DNA of 64,000 nt from Isoetes taiwanensis (taxonomy: Eukaryota > Streptophyta > Lycopodiopsida > Isoetales > Isoetaceae): NCBI GenBank assembly GCA_021234155.1, contig JAJEKV010000021.1:13453760-13517759 (forward strand). The letters are read 5' to 3'. The notes under the pieces were generated by a model. That model saw nothing but the letters and a program-made list of their open reading frames with translations, had not been told where the DNA came from and did not search any database. Positions 57,531 to 64,000 of this stretch are shown here, piece by piece. Numbering within the stretch: the stretch's first letter is position 1; each line of letters opens with the position of its first letter. The translations under genes were made by a program, and so were the position numbers.

Positions 57531-58179
57531 AATAATAATACCACATTTATTATGAATGAAGTTAATACATTTAATTTAAAGCCTATAAAATGAATTTAAC
57601 CAATAAAGAAATATAAGATTTTAACGTCATTAAATGATGTCGCTTAAATATATTAAAAAAATACAAAAATAAATGAAGCCCCAATTTTTTTAGCTAAATA
57701 CATTAATCAATAAATTAAGCTAAATACATTAATCAATACATTAAGCATATTGAAAATTAAATGCTTACGGTACACAGGAGCAAAGTTGTTTTGCACAAAC
57801 AACGATTTGCTAGGAGTGTACATGCAAAACAATAAATTCAATGATTAGTAAAATATTAGTATAAATAAACAACTTAAAGGAAAAAAAAATATGGAAAATC
57901 AATGGGGAGGGTGGTTTCAATGACGCCCCTTCTTGGATAACAATTTAACCTAAATAAAGCATTAGTATTTTATTAGCGTATTGAAAAAATTAAATCCTTA
58001 CCTGGAAGAGGTGCCAACTTGTTTTGCAAGAACAACACATTTTGCTAGGAGTGTACATGCAAAACAAAAAATTCAATGATTATAAAGAAATAGTATAAAA
58101 CAACTAATAAGGAAAAATTTTGGAAAGAAGAAGGGTCTCGTCTTTTAACGACGTCTTCTTAGATGGGAAAAAAATTAGA

Positions 58180-58410
58180 AGAAGAATGGAAGAATTCCGA
58201 AGAAGAAAAGGCTAAGAAGAAGAGGAGGAACCCGAAAATGGGGAGGAAGAATACGAAGAAGATGAAGCGCAAGAGGAGGATTAAGAGTAAGAATTTGAAT
58301 AAGAGGAGGAAGAAGTAGTATAAGAGGAGGAAGAATCGAAGAAGAAGATGACAAAGGGAATGGAAGAATATGTATGGAAGAAGGATGCAAGAATGGAAGA
58401 AGAAGAATGA
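58180..58410. repeat. Purine-rich (GAAGAAGAGG)n strand-asymmetric tract
   Basis: About 230 bases of almost only A and G on the plus strand. The Leu/Phe/Ser-rich minus frames (58159-58586) are artefacts of it, except that the first 27 codons from 58586 (MEERFLRRFSARIYFG...) precede the tract, end at a GTATGT donor and may be a small captured first exon. Confidence 0.85.
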
Positions 58411-58765
58411 AGGTTGAAGGAAGAACAAACAACAAATACAAAAAACCCTAAATCTACCCAAAAACAAGTAGATTCAAAAAACGAGTTGGTTGATCCGTGC
58501 ACATACCTTATGAAGCTTGTCTTACACTTAGAATAGACCCCAAAGTAGATCCGCGCCGAAAATCGCCTCAAAAAACGCTCCTCCATAAGCTTTGCTTGCT
58601 CGAAAATAAGCGGCGGGATTGCCGCCTGTTTTCGATTTAAATCACAGGTCGTCGTTTAACGACGTCGTGACGTCGTTAAACGACGACAAAAAACGTCGTT
58701 GAACGACGTTTGTAACGACGTTTTTTTTTTTACGACGACCAATTTTTTTTTTTTTTTTATTATGG

Positions 58766-61700
58766 ATAATGTGGAATTCTAATTGCTTTTTCACTTGGTG
58801 AAAATGGTATTGTGAAAAAGGATTTGAAAAATATTCACAGGAGTGGACGAATTTGAATAGATACAACAAATTTGGAGTATACAAATCCATTTCAGGGAAC
58901 GTAACTTGATTCTTAGACGTGTACTACTTTAGCATGTGGCATGTGTTAGATGTTGTTCAGAAGAATGGAATATGGGCAAAGATCCATAGTTGCATAGTGT
59001 GTTGTTTGGACAGATAATCCTTAGTGCATGCAAATAAAGCCTTTGAAAAAAAAAAAATCTGCAGGGACAATGAAATCTGAGGGACAATGAAATACATGGT
59101 CACGATTTTTCGTAACCCCGAACATCTACATGAGCATAGGCAGTAACACAATTTTGTAGCTTTCACCGCCACCATACTGGTGGCCAAGCATCAAATTGGA
59201 GCTGGTCTTTACCATTGATGGAAGGTAAGGCTTGATTTTGCATTATTTAGGGTTTGGGCAGATAAAATGTACAATAAGACCCGGAAGCATTGCTTGAACC
59301 CTAATTAGGGTATTCCGATGTGGTTCTGCGCTTTTAGATAGGCTGTATATTTGTGCACCTATTTGCTATGTCCGCTTCTCGTATTCCGTGAGTGTTGTGC
59401 AATCGATAATGAGAAATGCGAGAAGTCTTGGGCATGCATCTTAGCCTTGGGCAATATGTTTGGCAATATCCATCACGAATTGTTGACTCATCTCGCTAAT
59501 TGGTCTGCTAGGAGTCTTTCCAGAAATCTCAATGTTGCCACAAGGAAACAAGGTTGAGGAAGCAACCATGTATGCAAGATCACAAGCAAATTTGTGCCCC
59601 CCGCAAGAGTACAAGCACAACTACACAAGGCATACAAGGCATTGGCTCTCAAAATCAAGCTCACCAGGTTTGGAAGCTTTACACTAATCTATATCTTAAT
59701 TTTCTTTGAATGCCCTTTGAGTAGAGAGATAAAGATATGTGCAGGTTGAGTGACGATTTTGGCTTTTAAATGGAATTTAGAACACTTGCATTTACAGCAT
59801 GGATCTATCTCAAAATTATTGGAACTTGTAGATCTACTAGGATCTCGGCATTTACTTGAAATATTATTAGTTGCTATCTTCTTGGAAATATTATCACCGC
59901 TATCCATTGCTCTTGCTCGACCATATAAATGATGTGGTAAACAGAAAGTTAAGAGAAATTGCGCTTTTAGATCTGAGGATAGTTGGTACATGAAGCCATA
60001 CAGCTATTGCTTATTTCGCAAAACTTCCTGTTGTATTGGTCGATATGATAAGGGTAAATTCAGGTGGATTCCAAATTTCTGATCATAAGGCATGGGCTGA
60101 ACATATTAAATCTCCTTTGATTGATTTACCAATAGTTTTAAGCTGCAACATACGGCTTTATATGGGGGTACATTGTTACCATAATACTAAGGTGAAGATT
60201 GAAAGATCACCACCGGGTATAGAAGCAAAGAATCTAATTAATATCATGTCTTATTTTCATGGGAACTAGTTGAACATGCTAGGTTACTTCGGATAATAAA
60301 TGCGTTGCTATGTGCTATGGATTATAAGCTGGTCCACATGTATATAGGGCTATGATGATCCTCTTCTAGGCTTTATCGGCATAACAAATGATGGTTTGCA
60401 TGGATCGGTATTAATCTTCAAATCGTAGTCTATGAGTTGCTATTTACTCGATATATCTTTGACTTGTTGAAACATGCATGGTTGGATCTTCCTTCTATTT
60501 TGACTATTTAAACATGCAAGGTTGAGATCCCCTTCGGTGGAAGAAAGATGCAAACAATCTTGGAGTTGGTGGTTGCATGGGCATAGATAAATAACAATAA
60601 TGTGCAAGCTGCTGCAATTTTCTTTGGAAGACCATGACATGTATAGTGTTGGTGCAAATGACATGTCAACGAGCAAAATGTTAAATATGATGGCATTAAT
60701 CACGAACACAAAAGCCTCTCGTGTCTGAATGGTTTTCTATCGATTGCATTACTCTTTACTAGATCGATTTGTGCATTTTGCATTGCTTTTATGAAATAAA
60801 ATACTAGGTGCACCTCTCGGTGCTTCTAGTTGCTTATCAAAGATAACATAATGATGGTCCGCATAGGTCTACTATTAATCACGCAAATCATGGGCTATGT
60901 ATTTGTTTACTCTAATACATCTTTGACTTGTTGAAACAATAAGGCTTAAGTAATTATAATGCATGCATGTATATCACTTGCAGAGCTTCTTGGTTTTCTC
61001 ATTACATGGGAAGGAGTTATCTTGTCTCTTTATGCCCAGAAAGTGCATGAATAAACTAAGCTGATAATGGCTCTAATCTATGCATAAGGAACCATGTATG
61101 GTCCTAGACAGTAAGGTCATCCATTGTGCTTATAGACAAGGTACCCATGGCAGTCAGCAGGATCCAATGTAGAAATAAAACAGGACAATAAAGCTTTAAG
61201 ATTATGCAGATATTAACATGGATCTTGAAATTGTGATAGCTCCGCCATATACTAGGGGCTTTGGTCTTATTGCAGGAAGTGCTTGGGAACATATGAAATA
61301 CAAGATTCTAAACCTAGTGATGAGTGTGAATTTGATAACTGTACTGTTCTACAGTTGCATTAGGTGCATGCTGGAAATACTAATTACTAAGTAGGCTTGT
61401 AACTTTAAAACATATATGGAGGTCCTATTTGCATCTCCCTTAATTCTTAATGCCTAAATGGTAATATGGGCATTAAGCAGGGTATGCTCTTGCAGATGCT
61501 AGGATAATACAGGACGGGATCTCCCTTCTATTTTGACTTTTTAAACATGCTAGGTGAAGGGCGAAGAGCCCAAGAGATCCGTAGCTTACCTGTGATGGCT
61601 TATGTAGTTACCCTTTCTTAGGCTAACTTGCATCTGGTTTCATTGCAGGTAACGAGATTTCTTGCTCCTGTGTATGTTTTTCCATTCATTCAAGTTGGAG

Positions 61701-62493
61701 AAGCTACAAGACGTGCTGACATTGAACTCACATTTTTGACAAGGCTACTGAGCTATATGGTGTTGATTTAAAAGACAAGTGAAATCCTAAACTTCATGTT
61801 CAATCTTATGTTATTTTTGAGTCAATTCTGAATTCTTTTAGGGGTAAATATGATGTATTGAACCGAGAAAATTAATTGGATTGACAAGAGAAAGTTTTGA
61901 TTTATAAGAGAATTTGGTAATTTCTTTTGCTTTGATTAATGTTAACCATTTTTAAGGCTTGAGTCAAATTGACACCTGTTTTGGCTTAAGGCTGCATATT
62001 GGCCGGAAGTGGTCTTTGCAAAAGTCCATGGAAGGTAAAAGTCTGTTGAACAGATTTTAAAGGTTTTTTTTTTTTTTTTTAAATAGTATAGAATGCATGT
62101 ACACTTGATACATGGGTTTATTTAACTGGATAGGGGTTTATTTGACTTGCTACACCCGTTAAAGTTATGAAATATACCACCATGAAAATGTTCAATGTTT
62201 TGTGGTACATCCGTTGAGCTATGAGGTATATAATACGATGATGATAACTAGTAATACCTTACCTGCTACGATAACTAATACCTTACCAACATGCAAAGAT
62301 GTAGTTTATCTTAAAATTTTATTTTGTTAGATTTAAAAAGGTTAGGTTTCCACCAATAGTATATGTAGCTACGTGTTCGCTTGTTACGACGACATATATA
62401 TATATATTTATTTTTTTAATTTTGTCCCCTGCTATGAGAACTAATACCCTACCAACATGCGAAGATGTAGTTTATCTCAACAAGCTAGCTGAC
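58766..62493. other. Intergenic, no recognised gene
   Basis: Short frames on both strands (the longest is 100 codons, minus 59689-59991). 60006-60269 (plus) reads a protein-like stretch with RVNSGGFQISDHKAWAEHIK but no family was recognised. A diverged 45 bp direct repeat ('ctaatacc(t/c)taccaacatgc') occurs at about 62276 and 62439. Confidence 0.4.
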
Positions 62494-64000
62494 TTAGGAA
62501 GCTAGCTGACAAAAAATCAGAATTTAAGTCCGTACTATGCATTAATTACTTATTTTATTTAATGTCTTGCTACCAAGTAAAAAGCGGGCCTTGACTTCTA
62601 ACCGCCACAACGGAGGAGTACAGGTCCAAACTCCATTCCGTCTGGCCCGCTTTGCTTCGCGTTCTCAATCGCATGTGATTGGTCACGCCCCAAGTGCAAA
62701 AGACCAAAACTTCGGCACCCAAAGCGCAAAACCCCCGCTAGAACCGGCAACTCATAGGGTTTATGTTTTGGAGGCTCTATGCTTGTCGATTTGACTAGGA
62801 CCTTGGCGCCGTGTCTTGGCGAGGGGGGTGTTGACGCTTGAGCACGGACCCTAAAACCACCCGAAGCAGCTTGCCCCAAAAGTCCTCTCCCGAAGGCCCC
62901 GGGCGACGGACGGGCAACTTCCCCTCTCGGGAACCGTGATCCGGCTCTCGCCAATGGACTCGAGCGTCAACATTGCCCTAGGGACTAAGTTTTGTGGCGA
63001 AGCCCACCCCTTCTCGAAGAAGCGCCAAACTATCTCATGTGCAACACACTCGTAGTCAATTGGCCTAGGAGGTGTGGCTGAATCTTTGCAATGTAGGGTG
63101 TAAGTGTTTCTTTCTTTTGCAAAATTGACCGTGTAACTTGGTCCCTAGGGTAATTTTGGCATTAGGACGATGTGGCTTAAGTCGGATCGGGCTTTTGGGG
63201 CTCGCCTCACGGGGTTGGACTCTCCCCTCTAATGAGGAGGCCTTGCAAGGTCCCGGCCTTGTTTGACTTGGGCAAGTGTGCCGGCTCGGCTGCCCAACAA
63301 CAAAGCTGCCCGGACCGTTCTAGTGCAAACTATTTGATCTAAACCATATCCAAAATTTTTGAAAGTTGGCCTGTATGTTGGGGATGACTTAGGAAGCTAG
63401 CCGACAAAAAATCAGAATTTAAGTCCGTACTATGCATTAATTACTTAATTTCTTAATGTCTTGCTACCGCAAAAGCGGCCCTTGACTTCTAACTGCCACA
63501 ACGGGAGGAGTACAGGTCCAAACTCCATTCCGTCAGTTCCCTTTGCTTCGCGTTCTCAACTGCATGTGATCGGCCACGTCCCAAGTGCAAAAGACCAAAA
63601 CTCGGCACCCAAAACGCAAACCCCCGCTAGAACCCCGACAACTCATAGGGTTTACGTTTGGAGGCTCTATCCTTGTCGATTTGACTAGGACCTTGGCGCC
63701 GCGGTCTTGAGGTAGAGGGGGTGTTGAGCCGAGCACGGACCCTAAAACCCCGGAAGCGGCTTTGCCCCAAAATTCCTCTCCCGGAAGGCCCTGGCGACGG
63801 ACGGGCAACTTCCCCTCTCCGGAACCGTGATCTGTCTCTGCCAATGGACTCAGAACGTCGACATTGCCCTAGGGACCAAGTTTTGTGGCCAGAAGCCCAC
63901 CCCTTCTCGAAGAAGCGCCAAACTATCTCATGTGCAACACACTCGTAGTCAATTGGCCTAGGAGGTGGTGGCGAATACTTTGCAATGTAGGGCGAAGTGT
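62494..64000. repeat. Tandem repeat, 893 bp period, running off the window
   Basis: Unit 1 62494-63386 and unit 2 from 63387 begin with the same 'gacttaggaagctagc(t/c)gac' and stay collinear to the window end, with scattered substitutions and small indels. The unit is GC-rich from about 62580 on. Each contains a spaced inverted pair, TGTTGACGCTTGAG (62829-62842) and CTCGAGCGTCAACA (62959-62972), with a weaker equivalent in unit 2. Open frames here (such as minus 62598-62954) are disrupted in the other unit, so they are not conserved genes. Confidence 0.92.

Larger units (their letters stand above)
57045..58765. mobile_element. CACTA-like element with ACGACGTC subterminal repeats; right end not resolved
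   Basis: The left end CACTACAAAATTAAAG (57045-57060) is a typical CACTA terminus. Next come about 25 copies of ACGACGTC/GACGTCG words to 57445, often as near-palindromes such as GACGTCGTTTAACGACGTC. The same words return at 58648-58735 in complementary balance, as subterminal arrays should. The expected ...TTTTGTAGTG right terminus is not visible; the sequence runs into poly(T) at 58741-58759. The interior has a purine-rich (GAAGAAGAGG)n tract (58180-58400) and no transposase. Confidence 0.7.

Noticed and set aside
58159-58586. Leu/Phe-rich minus-strand membrane-like protein
   Set aside because: Translation of the (GAAGAAGAGG)n purine tract; hydrophobicity follows from TTC/CTT codons.
62795-62843. 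LTR-retrotransposon signature (TTGGCGCCG primer-binding-like, GAGGGGGG purine tract, TGTTG start)
   Set aside because: The putative primer site, purine tract and LTR start lie within about 40 bp in the wrong order, and no gag/pol or paired LTR was seen; the tandem repeat explains the recurrence.
62598-63844. Minus frames of 103-118 codons in the 893 bp repeat as genes
   Set aside because: The frame is broken differently in the two units, so it is not conserved as coding.

Overview
The window reads as nuclear DNA of a land plant, probably one with a large repeat-rich genome. It is AT-rich, its gene pieces contain GT-AG introns, and the recognisable fragments belong to plant families: a plastid-type omega-3 fatty acid desaturase, a YTH/ECT RNA reader, a POB1/LRB-type BTB protein and an F-box-like protein. 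Mobile elements are L1-type LINEs, CACTA and hAT DNA transposons, a Mutator-type MITE and tRNA-headed SINE-like repeats. I cannot name the species. I found no complete, uninterrupted multi-exon gene, tRNA gene, rRNA gene, CRISPR array or organelle insert. Most of the window is decayed transposons, gene fragments and unannotatable intergenic DNA.

Layout: 1-10 kb is intergenic DNA with a 0.3 kb direct repeat, small duplications and one unidentified C-terminal fragment (5.6-5.8 kb). 10.5-11 kb holds the first copy of a tRNA-headed repeat family. 12.1-12.9 kb is a frameshifted YTH-domain pseudogene. 14.6-17.3 kb is a broken L1 LINE with a poly(A) tail. 17.4-23.7 kb holds tandem duplications and small retroposon ends. 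24.4-25.9 kb is a truncated FAD7/8-type desaturase pseudogene, abutted on its 3' side by a fragment of the repeat family. 26.47-31.32 kb is a non-autonomous CACTA element with a nested 585 bp Mutator-like MITE full of a 20 bp palindrome. 31.5-33 kb is a second LINE relic. 33.9-34.6 and 38.4-39.3 kb are two copies of an F-box-like 3' region. 42.1-42.7 kb is an intact last exon of a POB1-like gene. 44.2-45.2 kb is another copy of the repeat family. 46.3-47.3 kb is a two-exon hAT transposase C-terminus with an open frame. 53.9-57.0 kb is a 3 kb inverted composite of the repeat family. 57.05-58.76 kb is a second CACTA-like element without a clear right end. 62.5-64 kb is the start of a 0.9 kb tandem repeat that runs off the window.

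The most unusual structure is the repeat family at 10.5, 24.2, 44.2 and 54-57 kb. Copies combine RNA polymerase III-type box A and box B motifs, repeated CACGTG (G-box) motifs, a shared end module, roughly 10 bp-periodic AGATTC arrays and long strictly 5 bp-phased ladders of alternating GAA and TTC triplets, which is the arrangement of heat-shock elements. Two ladders run for 14 and 16 units with two single-base mismatches each. At 54.1-56.75 kb two such units face each other around a 103 bp palindrome. Whether this is a heat-responsive mobile module or a palindromic satellite that only resembles one cannot be settled from sequence alone.
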